Assembly (NCBI RefSeq): GCF_900021155.1
Contig: NZ_FCNT01000101.1
Coordinates: 1-51,816 of the forward strand
Direction of reading: 5' to 3'
From: Alistipes sp. CHKCI003
Lineage (GTDB): Bacteria > Bacteroidota > Bacteroidia > Bacteroidales > Rikenellaceae
DNA length: 51,816 nt
In this document: positions 1-7,894 of the stretch, in pieces
Layout: each line of letters begins with the position of its first letter
Position numbering within the stretch: the first letter of the stretch is position 1
Made by a program: the position numbers and the translations under genes
The notes under the pieces: generated by a model
What the model was told of the DNA's origin: nothing
Database searches by the model: none
What the model saw: only the letters and a program-made list of their open reading frames with translations

Positions 1-91
1 TAGAAAATCGTCTCTTATTCTGCAAAATATTTGCACCTTATTTGTTATTAAAACTATCCATTTTATGGATTTGGGCACTAAAAAAAATTTT

Positions 92-124
92 AAGGGGCCA
101 TCTAAACTTGTTAGACAGCCCCTT
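92..124. terminator. Bidirectional hairpin terminator downstream of darG
   Basis: The arms AAGGGGC (92-98) and GCCCCTT (118-124) pair. An inner TCTAA/TTAGA stem sits inside them, separated by a CA/CA mismatch, with loop ACTTG. A-rich and T-rich flanks lie on the left side, so the hairpin can terminate the leftward darTG transcript. Confidence 0.7.
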
Positions 125-150
125 TACTTAAACGTCGTCGATTTGCTATT

Positions 151-1224
151 TTACTTTACAATCCTAAATAGACTATCTCTTCCTTTGGAAAAATCTTCTA
201 AATAAGAATAAGCTATTTGAATATACTTTTCTTTGAACAAATGTTTTTTACGAGGGGACCAATTTTGAATCTGTGTAATGGTTTGAGCTAAGTCAATACA
301 AGTATTTTCTTTCCGAACGTATGCAACAGATGCGAGAATTTCCAGAGACAGAGCTGATTGAAATCCAGAGATCAGTTTTATCAATAATTTCAAACGATCA
401 ATCTGTTCCGACTTCAGTCTTGTTTTCACATATTCGCTGACTTCTTTTATCGTGCTATATTGCAACTCCAAAGAATCGAAAGCTCCGATCTTCATCTGTT
501 CGAGACCTTTGATATATTTCCCGTTAATGTCGTGCAAAATATATCCGACCTGAGTACAATAGGGGCCATAATGTCCTGCAACGAATTTCAGTTTGCCAAA
601 TGAAGGTTCACCCAGCAATTGCATAAAGTACGCTAATTTATTTGCAACGAACAAACTGCTGTTTTCACCTAACGATTCATAGTAAAACAGAGAGTACAGC
701 AACATGGCTCTCGCCGGAGTTAATTTTGCCTCCCGACGATTCGTTTCCTGCTTCAACAATTCGCTGACGGCTTCGTTCGGCTGGTAGATATGAATATCCA
801 CATTCAATTCCCCAAGATACTTTTCCATCAACTCTTTCACTTTGCTCCAATCCAATCCACCGTTACCGCATCCGAGAGGAGGAATAGCAATACTTCTTAT
901 CCGATATTGGTCAATAATCTGCACCAAATCTTTCAATCCTTCTTCAATATATTCATATTTGGAGCGATGCTTCCAGTCCTTTTTAGTCGGGAAATTAATT
1001 ATCCATTTAGAATCGGTCGAAAGATTACTGTCTCGTGTTACCAACAATTTGCCTGGGGAAATGCTTCCTTCTTTACACGCTTGTTGATATACTTGAAAAT
1101 TATAAGGATACCTATCCTTAAATTGCAAGGCGATTCCTTTACCCATAACACCAACGGTATTAACGGTATTGACCAGAGCTTCGTCGGAAGCTGCCAACAA
1201 ATTACCTGTCACATAATGTATCAT
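151..1224 (-). CDS. darG: DarG-type macro-domain antitoxin (DNA ADP-ribosyl glycohydrolase)
   Basis: The protein has 357 residues. An N-terminal macro domain covers about residues 1-155. It starts IHYVTGNLL, followed by the ligand-loop motif NTVGVMGKGIALQFK and the second glycine-rich loop IPPLGCGNGGLDW. In the DarG family this domain removes ADP-ribose from thymidine in DNA, and the C-terminal half (here about 160-357) binds and blocks DarT. The start overlaps the darT stop by 4 bp, the usual toxin-antitoxin coupling. Both genes are clearly AT-rich against the GC-rich remainder, suggesting horizontal acquisition. The frame is intact. The family call is strong; function is inferred. Confidence 0.87.
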   Translation of the reverse strand: MIHYVTGNLLAASDEALVNTVNTVGVMGKGIALQFKDRYPYNFQVYQQACKEGSISPGKLLVTRDSNLSTDSKWIINFPTKKDWKHRSKYEYIEEGLKDLVQIIDQYRIRSIAIPPLGCGNGGLDWSKVKELMEKYLGELNVDIHIYQPNEAVSELLKQETNRREAKLTPARAMLLYSLFYYESLGENSSLFVANKLAYFMQLLGEPSFGKLKFVAGHYGPYCTQVGYILHDINGKYIKGLEQMKIGAFDSLELQYSTIKEVSEYVKTRLKSEQIDRLKLLIKLISGFQSALSLEILASVAYVRKENTCIDLAQTITQIQNWSPRKKHLFKEKYIQIAYSYLEDFSKGRDSLFRIVK

Positions 1225-1873
1225 GGATAAAAATAGTTATTTTTACTATCAACGTATATCGGTATCTCAATGGCCAAACGAGATAAAATCGTTTTTACAT
1301 ATGCCTCACGGTCTGCCGTCTTAACAATAATTCCGGCAACACACGAAACCGGTACACAGTCTTTCACCAAAAATTCTGCCTGTTTTCTCCGCATCCGATC
1401 CATATTGGCCTCATCATTCCCCCAAAATTGCGTGCTGACGATTTCCCAATCCACATGAATCAAATCCTTGATGTCATTATAAAATTCAGTAAGTTTATTC
1501 TTTGCATGTCCATCGGTAAAGCACCATACAGGACATTGCGCAACAATATCCTTAATACGACAAACGATATAGACCAATTCGTCTTGTGGTTTTTTTTAAT
1601 ACCCCGATACCCCGTTTTAATATTTAATAACATCGGAGAATGACCTCCGAAATAAAACGGAATGTAATCTCCTAAATCCCCGCCCGGAGGGTTAATCCGA
1701 ACATGAAAATTTTGTCGCTGTTCGATTAACTGAATGTCCCCGATATTGACATATTCAGGATCTTTCATACGACTATTCTTAGTGTATAATCCATGTTTTA
1801 GAATGAATTCCAAATTGGAATAGTGGATCATTCTAAAAATGAATTTTGAAGTATAGTCTGTTTGAATATCCAT
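1221..1873 (-). pseudogene. darT: DarT-type DNA ADP-ribosyltransferase toxin, frameshifted in an A8 tract
   Basis: Two overlapping frames together make one DUF4433/DarT protein. The N-terminal part (1873 down to about 1598) contains IHYSNLEFILKHGLY and the NAD-site stretch MKDPEYVNIGD. The C-terminal part (about 1590 down to 1221) contains VYIVCRIKDI and MRRKQAEFLVKD, where the Glu of QAEFL matches the family's catalytic Glu. The frame breaks at a run of eight A on the coding strand (T8 at 1590-1597). Nine or six A would join the halves as IKKKPQDELVYIV. It may be an inactivated toxin, a slippage-dependent or phase-variable gene, or a base-calling error. Confidence 0.8.
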
Positions 1874-2122
1874 ATCTTTATGTTACAAATGTAAGAAAAT
1901 TTTAATTTACAAAAAATTTCTATCGAGAAGAATAACGTATCTATCTATTAGTATTCAAATAGTGATAGTATTATATTATTTTAAGACTCACTTATTTGAT
2001 CTCGTCGTACTGCACAAGAGAAAGTCCGGCAGATATCGCCGGACTTTAATAAGGAAAACCCGGAGAGAGCCGACTTGCATCGATGCGCCTCCGCAAAGCC
2101 GGTCTGCACCGAGTTTCCTGTT
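1874..2122. other. AT-rich intergenic region between darT and the DGR reverse transcriptase
   Basis: No gene is supported here. The AT-rich composition ends near 2000, where base use changes to that of the DGR side. That marks a likely junction between separately acquired pieces. It contains the hairpin at 2021-2047. Confidence 0.5.
2021..2047 (-). terminator. Hairpin downstream of the reverse transcriptase
   Basis: A perfect 10-bp stem, AAAGTCCGGC/GCCGGACTTT, closes a 7-nt loop. It lies about 75 bp beyond the reverse transcriptase stop codon and is the likely end of the DGR transcript. The following minus-strand bases (CTCTTG) are only partly T-rich. Confidence 0.55.
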
Positions 2123-3400
2123 TCATTGCTTCGGAATCGGGGCGTATTCCGAAAACAACGTTTCCTGACAATAGCCAATGTTCCCACCGAGACCGTCTCT
2201 GCGCATCGCCGCAGAAGCATCCGTCGCGGCTTTATAGCGTTCTTTTATCTTCGCCTTCCGATAATCCCGCGTGAAACGGAAATACTTTCTCAACGGCGAC
2301 GACGCGAACTGAGCTTCCAGAATCCTGTACGCCTTGAAATGCCCCAGATGACCGCAATAAGAATTGATTACGGATAGCATCTGTGCAAGGCGTTCGGACG
2401 TCGGAACGCCTTCGAGACATTCCCGCTCCAAATTTTTCATGGCCGTATGGAACAACCCCACCGTCCTTGCCGTAGGATAACGACGGTACGGTTGTACCAA
2501 TGCTCCGAGGAACGACGCCCCTTTCGTATAGTGTTGCAATACGATCTTATCGGGATGCAAGGTCAGGTGCAATTTCGACGACAGGTAGTCGCGCAGACAG
2601 GGAATCAGACCGCGCAGGTAATTGCGGCTCGGATGGACGATATAGAAATCGTCCACGTAACGTCCGTAATGGCGGCATTTCAATGTACGCTTCACATACT
2701 CGTCCAGCCTGTCGAGATAAATATTGCTGAAAAGCTGCGACGTAAGATCGCCGATCGGCAGTCCTACGCCCGGAGGCGATTTCAGCAGGCTTTTGGACGG
2801 AGGCAATCCGTTCCACTCCGAGGGCGAGCCGACGATGCGGCAGTTTTCGACCGGATTACGGAACAGAATCGCACGAATCAGGAAATCCGCCAAATCGCGG
2901 TCGAAATTTACAACACTCTTTTTCCGCTCGATCGTCCGTCCGATGATCGCATAAAGCAAACCTTTGTCGATGCTCATAAAATACCCCTTCAAATCGAGTT
3001 TCAGCACATAGGCTGACCGCGTATAGTTGTGCGTACAACTGCGCATGTGGTGCTCGAAACGTTCTATGCCTTTCAACGTTCCCTTTCCTTTACGACAGGA
3101 ATAGCTGTCGTAAATCATCTGACGCTCGAACAGCGGGGCCAGATAATTGAACAGCAAATGATGCACGATCCTATCGCGGAAAGGCGAAGCGAAAATCTCT
3201 CGTTTGACGGGACGATCCGTAATGAAGCAGATGCCCGGCGACGGCCGATACGCCCGGTCCCTGATCTGCTCGTACAACACGATGAGATTATGTTCCAAAT
3301 CCATCTCGAAAGCGAGCTGGCTCTCGGTATTGCGTTTGTGTTTTCTCGCATCGTAATAGGCCCGGAAAAGATCGGTCAGTAAATCGGAACCGATTCCCAT
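2123..3400 (-). CDS. DGR-type reverse transcriptase
   Basis: This 425-residue RT makes cDNA from the template-repeat RNA and miscopies adenines. Visible RT motifs in order are the early block RPVKREIFASPFRDRIVHHLL (about 63-83), LKLDLKGYFMSID (about 133-145, first catalytic Asp), GLPIGDLTSQ (213-222) and the YVDD box (248-251). The IG-x-x-x-SQ form of motif 4 is characteristic of DGR enzymes; retroviral and group II intron RTs usually have QG-x-x-x-SP. No maturase or endonuclease domain is seen. The TR lies just upstream (30 bp before the start) and an Avd-like gene lies upstream of the TR, a standard DGR layout. Confidence 0.93.
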   Translation of the reverse strand: MGIGSDLLTDLFRAYYDARKHKRNTESQLAFEMDLEHNLIVLYEQIRDRAYRPSPGICFITDRPVKREIFASPFRDRIVHHLLFNYLAPLFERQMIYDSYSCRKGKGTLKGIERFEHHMRSCTHNYTRSAYVLKLDLKGYFMSIDKGLLYAIIGRTIERKKSVVNFDRDLADFLIRAILFRNPVENCRIVGSPSEWNGLPPSKSLLKSPPGVGLPIGDLTSQLFSNIYLDRLDEYVKRTLKCRHYGRYVDDFYIVHPSRNYLRGLIPCLRDYLSSKLHLTLHPDKIVLQHYTKGASFLGALVQPYRRYPTARTVGLFHTAMKNLERECLEGVPTSERLAQMLSVINSYCGHLGHFKAYRILEAQFASSPLRKYFRFTRDYRKAKIKERYKAATDASAAMRRDGLGGNIGYCQETLFSEYAPIPKQ

Positions 3401-3429
3401 AACTACAAGGTTCTTTCAAGCAGCGGTAA

Positions 3430-3622
3430 ATTCTTGGACGGGACGCACGGGGAAGCCGTTGGCTCGGTTGTTGTTGTTCAACGGGTTGACGTTCGTCGAG
3501 TTGAAGTTCAAGTTACGGCCGTTGTTCGTCGAGTTCGGCACGGCCGACCAATAATAGCCGTTGCTGCCGACGTTGTTCAGCGACCCTGACGAGTTGTTGC
3601 GATAGCCCGAAGCAGGAAAGAA
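3430..3622 (-). repeat. DGR template repeat (TR)
   Basis: This 193-bp segment aligns without gaps to 5095-5287 (constant offset 1665). The copies differ at 16 positions. In every case the TR base is T on the plus strand, which is A on the coding strand. The TR has 48 such adenines, so 16 of 48 differ and none of the other 145 bases does. Read in the VR frame, the TR is loaded with AAC and ACG codons (for example PNSTNNGRN and NPLNNNNRA), where adenine mutagenesis changes residues without creating stops. It sits between the Avd-like gene and the RT. Confidence 0.96.
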
Positions 3623-3926
3623 AGTAACCGCTTGCTAAATGGGGCGGAGGATTCCCTCGAAGGGGCAAACTCCGCCGCAGATTGGTTTTTCATTACCGAC
3701 GACAACGCAACGCGACCGTCGCAAGGTCCGCTGCGAGATTTTTTCCGCCGCCGGTGGGTTACTGAATTTACAAGACACGCTTCCGAAAGCCTTGACTTTA
3801 CGGAACTCTGGCCCTGAATCTGCCTTGAAAGGGGTGTTTTCGATATTCGGCTGCGAACCGAATCGCGCCCGACACCCTTTGGGAAAGAACCTTTCATACG
3901 AACCGCGCCTTTCGTATCAGGAGTTT
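3623..3926. other. Non-coding spacer between the Avd-like gene and TR
   Basis: No convincing gene is present. In DGRs the RNA flanking the TR takes part in priming and in RT-Avd recognition, so this stretch is probably transcribed as the 5' part of the TR RNA. A run of nine C (3930-3938) lies just beyond it, inside the last codons of the Avd-like gene. Confidence 0.45.
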
Positions 3927-4298
3927 TCACCCCCCCCCTGAATCGGGATTACTATGCCCCTTGACGTATTTCTGCCAAGATGCGAGCTGTTTCGATACAG
4001 CCTCGACTTGTTCGACCAGATGCGCATACAGCTTGGTGCTGATATGGTGTAGGTCATGCAGAAGGCGCAGCCGTATTTTCACCCCTACGAGCCGCTCGCG
4101 CATGTCGATGATGAGCGGCAGCTTTTCGGTCGTGGAATTTGCCTTGTAGATCAGTACGAGAATCTCTGTCAATTCGTTTTTAAGCGTTTCTACCAGCGTG
4201 AATTTCACGTCGCGCGGAACGTTCCCCATATCCCTGAAAACGCTCTGCAAAAGGTCGTAGGCGGCCTTATATACCGGAAGGTTGTCGTATTGAGCCAC
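3927..4298 (-). CDS. avd: Avd-like DGR accessory protein (four-helix bundle)
   Basis: The protein has 123 residues, is mostly helical and resembles the Avd / 23S-rRNA-intervening-sequence four-helix-bundle family. Predicted helices are about 5-25 (LPVYKAAYDLLQSVFRDM), 29-52 (VKFTLVETLKNELTEILVLIY), 57-87 (rich in Arg and Leu) and 90-113. In characterised DGRs, Avd forms a basic pentameric barrel that binds the RT and TR RNA and is needed for mutagenic retrohoming. Location between the VR-bearing gene and the TR-RT pair supports the call. The last residues (SGGG) come from a C9/G9 tract, so the C-terminus would change with tract length. Its start overlaps the preceding gene by 32 bp. Confidence 0.82.
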   Translation of the reverse strand: MAQYDNLPVYKAAYDLLQSVFRDMGNVPRDVKFTLVETLKNELTEILVLIYKANSTTEKLPLIIDMRERLVGVKIRLRLLHDLHHISTKLYAHLVEQVEAVSKQLASWQKYVKGHSNPDSGGG

Positions 4299-4923
4299 TC
4301 CCGTCTGCGGTGATGAGCATTTTTTTCAAGTCGGAGATAAAGAACATGCACTCCATAGGCGTCGAGGAGGCAAGATCGAACCCGCGCACACGCTCGGCCA
4401 CGACACATGCCGTCGAGAGCGTGAAATCGGGTTGCGCCTGCGCTGCCGCAGCCGGAAGTCCGATAAGAGTTTTTTGTTCCTGCATGGCAGGAACACCGTC
4501 ACATGTGACGGCCGCTCCGGCACTTTCCGGAGCAGTCGCACACATGCACGGGGAAGAAACGGCGGAATCATCTCCCGCCTTACTTTTCGAGCGCGGAAGC
4601 GCAAGCGGCACGGATGCTTTCCATGTTTCAAATTCCGCGACGACGACAGGCCGGCACGAAGCCAGCACCAGACGGTCGGGCTCCGTTTCGAGACGGGTCA
4701 GTCCGTCGAGCACCCGCTCTTCCGTACTCGACGGAAAGCCGATGGAGATCAACTCTCCGCCGTCGAGCGTTTTGAGCGAACGTTTGGTCGGTTTGAAAGG
4801 CCGTATCTGCGTACAGACGGCAAAGGCCGACCGTTCGTAGGCTTTCCAGAAAAGCCCCTCGCGGTAGAGGATGATGCGGTCGGTATTCTCCGCTTCGGCT
4901 CGTATGAAATCTTTGCTCGTCAT
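4267..4923 (-). CDS. DGR-associated accessory protein, possibly MutS-N-terminal-like (MSL)
   Basis: This 218-residue protein is translated immediately before the Avd-like gene, overlapping its start by 32 bp. The first 75 residues (DRIILYREGLFWKAYERSA, then SLKTLDGGELISIGFP) read like the mismatch-recognition domain I of MutS, where a Phe-rich strand and 'K-x-Y' segment precede an 'isiGFP' turn. Some Bacteroidetes DGRs carry small MutS-like accessory proteins, so I infer that relation. Residues about 100-218 are low in secondary-structure signal and rich in Ala, Ser and Pro. Neither ATPase nor clamp domains are present. The function is unknown and the family match is by eye only. Confidence 0.5.
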   Translation of the reverse strand: MTSKDFIRAEAENTDRIILYREGLFWKAYERSAFAVCTQIRPFKPTKRSLKTLDGGELISIGFPSSTEERVLDGLTRLETEPDRLVLASCRPVVVAEFETWKASVPLALPRSKSKAGDDSAVSSPCMCATAPESAGAAVTCDGVPAMQEQKTLIGLPAAAAQAQPDFTLSTACVVAERVRGFDLASSTPMECMFFISDLKKMLITADGSGSIRQPSGI

Positions 4924-5006
4924 GGCTCAAATAGTACCTTTTCGTGCCTTGTGTTATCGCTTTACGGCACCGGGAACTTAGCCCGGAAAATCGAAAAATT
5001 TTTTCG

Positions 5007-5049
5007 ACCGGCTCCGCCGGTAAACACCCTGCGGCTGCAAGCCGCAGGG
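5007..5049 (-). other. Two tandem GC-rich hairpins just downstream of the VR
   Basis: ACCGGC/GCCGGT (5007-5012 and 5016-5021, loop TCC) is followed 5 bp later by CCCTGCGGCT/AGCCGCAGGG (5027-5036 and 5040-5049, loop GCA). Both stems are perfect. They lie 45-88 bp past the 3' end of the VR on the coding strand. In other DGRs a hairpin or cruciform after the VR promotes retrohoming; they could also terminate the adhesin transcript. Confidence 0.6.
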
Positions 5050-5092
5050 AATAAATCCAATAAATCGAATCAATCGAACGGGCGCTTCGCGC

Positions 5093-7759
5093 CTATTCTT
5101 GGACGGGACGCACGGGGAAGCCGTTGGCTCGGTTGAGGTAGTTCAACGGGTGGACGCTCGCCGAGCTGAAGCTCAAGTTACGGCCGTAGTCCGCCGAGTA
5201 CGGCACGGCCGACCAATAATAGCCGTAGCTGCCGACGTAGTACAGCGACCCTGACGAGTAGTTGCGATAGCCCGAAGCAGGAAAGAATACCGTATTTTCT
5301 GTACAGTTGAAATCCCAACCTTTCTCGGCGGCGTTCCATGTACCGTTAATCTGCGAAGCGGTCGAAGTATTGCTGCCGGTGGTAGTGAAAGCCCTGAATG
5401 CATTGTTGAGCGGGACCTTGTAACCTACCGGACAAGGGTCGTAAACGGTTTTGGTAGAAGTCGCCAAATCCGATGACGTCGAAGTATTATCGGCAGCCCA
5501 CAGATTATAATATGTTCGATCCATATAATAATTGGAACAAAACGTTCCGGGATTCAGAATACCGTCGGTAATAGCCGTGTTATCCGTATCCCAAGAAGCA
5601 GTGGACAAAGTCGTCGAAGAAATCCCCGCAGCATCATACCATGTCTTATTCGTATTGCCTGTTCCGGTCGAAGGGAGCATGGGGTCTTTGCGCCCCCACT
5701 GATAAAACGGGTTATTTCCCAAGACGGAGACGGTGTATGCCTCCTGACGGACCGTGATGATCTGCTGCTCTCCGGTTTCATCCTGCGTGAAGCGCACCTT
5801 GACGCTGCGGGCGGCGTAGGTCGTAGTCTGACCGTCGCACCAACCGAGATTATAAGGTAACATCGTATGAGTACCGGAATAAGAGACGGTTTTCAAATCA
5901 TCGCCCAACTTATAATCCGTGACCCAGATATGCCAGCTCCACAAGACCTGATCGGAATTGTCGTACACGGCGACGACGGCATTGCCCTGCGCGATGGTCT
6001 CCTGATTGACCGTGAACTTCAGACTTCGATTATTGTCCGACAGCTCGACGCCGGAGACCAACCCCTTCGCGTCCTGCCATACCAACTTGGCGTAAGCAGG
6101 CTGGCAATCCTCATTGTCATAGATATACGGATTAATGTCTTTCCCCTTATGATTGAGAAAAGTTTTCAATACGTTCGAGCCGCTGGCCTTTGAGGTATAA
6201 GCATTCTTATTGTAGTAGGGCGATGTCGGATTTTTCTCCTTGTCGATTGCGTTGCCATAGACGAGCGGCAGAGAATAGATGCCGGGCGCGTTGATGACGT
6301 AACAGTTCGCCGTCCGCTCGACCTCGGCTGCCCCGGTGGCGTTGGAGAGGTTGTACGGGGTATGTCCGCTGCTGGTATTGATATCGGGAGCGTTTTTCAA
6401 CGTTTCGGTATGCGAATTGTCCGTAACGCCGTCCTGCCCCCAAGCCGAAGCCGGGTAAGATTTATTCGATGTGCTACCGTTGCTGTCTTTAATCGTGAAA
6501 GTTTTGAGCCAATCGGGCTTGTCCTTTGTCCATGTCTGCCCGTCGTCAATCGAGAACTCGGCCTCCCAACCGACAGGGACGGTCTTCGTAGCGTCGCCTG
6601 TACGGGAAACGGTGACGTAGCTGGCAACGGTATAAGTATCGTCCCCGCCCTCGTAGGTGAAAGAGGGAGGCGTGACGTTGAGAACGGGAGTGATGTCGAT
6701 ACTCGTAGTGGAAATCTTATAGATGACGGTTCTGCCCATCGGCCATTGGTTGCCTGCAATGGAAGCGGTCAGCGTTCGCTGGGTCGAGGTCAGGTCGTCC
6801 GTATAGACGATCTCGATTTGCGCCCTCTCGGGCAAGGTCTGGGGCAGCATCATGAACGTAGCGACGTTGGAGGTAATTTCCTGCCCGGCCGAACCGTTCA
6901 CCTCGACACCGATTTTCTGAGAAAAATCCTTGGCGGCATCGTGCTCCGTCCAATTCGTGCTCCCCATCGAAAGAACGGCCTTGCCGTACACGCCTTTGAG
7001 CGTGATCTTCGTAATTTTTCCGGCCAGCACCTCATCGCCCGTGGTTAATTTGACAGCGGTGAGCGCATGACCGAAAACCAGCGGAGCAGCGCTGTTGTCG
7101 TCCCCGTTCAGGTCGTCGGTGACGGCGACGCACAAATCCTTCTGGTCGGAAACGGCAGAGGGAACGGAGTACGTGATTTCGGGAGTACCGACAGCAGCCT
7201 TATCCGAGAGCGCAATGCCCGCTCCGTTGTAGGGCGCGTAGGCGAAGAAGCGGAGCTTGCGCCCGTCATTCGGCCAATGGTACGAAGTGGTCCAAGTGGA
7301 CGATTCCGAGACCTCGACATTATACATGAACTCCGGCGTGCAAGAGCTTTCGTTCCAAGAACCGTCGAAAATCGAGGCCAGAACGCCGAACGACTCGTAG
7401 AACTTCTCGTCGGTGACGGGTGCGGCACGGGTTTCGGATTCCGGCCGCACGAAACGTGTGCCGTCGATGCCCTCGCAAACGGAGGCGTGCAGGAACAGCG
7501 TGTCGGCGGGAGTATCGCCCTGTAAAGTCAGAACGCCCGACGACTGCGGAGCGGAGTCCTGCGCGGCATCTGCGACAGCGCGGCTCTGCGGCACGCGATG
7601 CCACCCGTCCTGCTCGGAAACCTCGAAGCGGATCGTCCGCCCCGAAGGCACCGTGTCGGCTATCGGGTCCTCCGAACACCCGGACATCGACAAGACCGCA
7701 GACAAGAGGGGCAAAGGCCAAAAACGCTGCGGGAACAAAAACATTCTTCTCTTTCGCAT
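5093..7759 (-). CDS. DGR-diversified lipoprotein adhesin: fimbrillin-like N-terminus and FISUMP/C-type-lectin-like C-terminus
   Basis: The protein has 888 residues. A signal peptide ends in the lipobox LSMSGC near residue 28. Residues about 40-360 follow the fimbrillin/Mfa pattern, including FFAYAPYNGAG, PLVFGHALTAVKL and FMMLPQTLPERAQIEI, as in the next upstream gene. Residues about 360-680 hold Ig/BACON-like repeats. Residues about 685-888 are a Fibrobacter-succinogenes-major-paralogous (FISUMP) domain: NPFYQWGRKDP, DPCPVGYKVP and GYYWSAVP, ending NGFPVRPVQE. FISUMP-type folds resemble the C-type lectin scaffold used by DGR targets. The VR fills the end of this domain. The likely role is a surface or fimbrial-tip binding protein whose ligand site is rewritten by the DGR. 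Its ligand cannot be told from sequence. Confidence 0.88.
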   Translation of the reverse strand: MRKRRMFLFPQRFWPLPLLSAVLSMSGCSEDPIADTVPSGRTIRFEVSEQDGWHRVPQSRAVADAAQDSAPQSSGVLTLQGDTPADTLFLHASVCEGIDGTRFVRPESETRAAPVTDEKFYESFGVLASIFDGSWNESSCTPEFMYNVEVSESSTWTTSYHWPNDGRKLRFFAYAPYNGAGIALSDKAAVGTPEITYSVPSAVSDQKDLCVAVTDDLNGDDNSAAPLVFGHALTAVKLTTGDEVLAGKITKITLKGVYGKAVLSMGSTNWTEHDAAKDFSQKIGVEVNGSAGQEITSNVATFMMLPQTLPERAQIEIVYTDDLTSTQRTLTASIAGNQWPMGRTVIYKISTTSIDITPVLNVTPPSFTYEGGDDTYTVASYVTVSRTGDATKTVPVGWEAEFSIDDGQTWTKDKPDWLKTFTIKDSNGSTSNKSYPASAWGQDGVTDNSHTETLKNAPDINTSSGHTPYNLSNATGAAEVERTANCYVINAPGIYSLPLVYGNAIDKEKNPTSPYYNKNAYTSKASGSNVLKTFLNHKGKDINPYIYDNEDCQPAYAKLVWQDAKGLVSGVELSDNNRSLKFTVNQETIAQGNAVVAVYDNSDQVLWSWHIWVTDYKLGDDLKTVSYSGTHTMLPYNLGWCDGQTTTYAARSVKVRFTQDETGEQQIITVRQEAYTVSVLGNNPFYQWGRKDPMLPSTGTGNTNKTWYDAAGISSTTLSTASWDTDNTAITDGILNPGTFCSNYYMDRTYYNLWAADNTSTSSDLATSTKTVYDPCPVGYKVPLNNAFRAFTTTGSNTSTASQINGTWNAAEKGWDFNCTENTVFFPASGYRNYSSGSLYYVGSYGYYWSAVPYSADYGRNLSFSSASVHPLNYLNRANGFPVRPVQE
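5095..5287 (-). repeat. DGR variable repeat (VR)
   Basis: This is the 193-bp counterpart of the TR, forming the last 64 codons of the adhesin gene. The 16 substitutions change 15 residues: seven to Tyr, three to Ser, two to Ala, and one each to Asp, His and Leu (the Leu codon has two changes). Unchanged framework includes GYYWSAVP and the end ANGFPVRPVQE. The 3' portion of the VR is GC-rich and identical in TR and VR, as expected for the region that anchors cDNA integration. Confidence 0.96.
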
Positions 7760-7894
7760 ATTGTGTACGTTTTAAGATTTCGAGCGATGGCCGTGCCATC
7801 CGTGCGGGCCTGTCCCGACCCGCCTTAGTGACCGGAAAGGGACATTCAACCCCTTCCGGCCTGTAAAAAGGCCGTGCGACCGACCTGCATGAAA
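7760..7894. other. Spacer between fimbrillin and adhesin genes with a hairpin
   Basis: Near 7840-7860 an imperfect inverted repeat (CCGGAAAGGG with CCCCTTCCGG) lies between the fimbrillin stop and the adhesin start. It could act as an attenuator lowering adhesin expression relative to fimbrillin. No separate promoter motif is evident. Confidence 0.3.
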
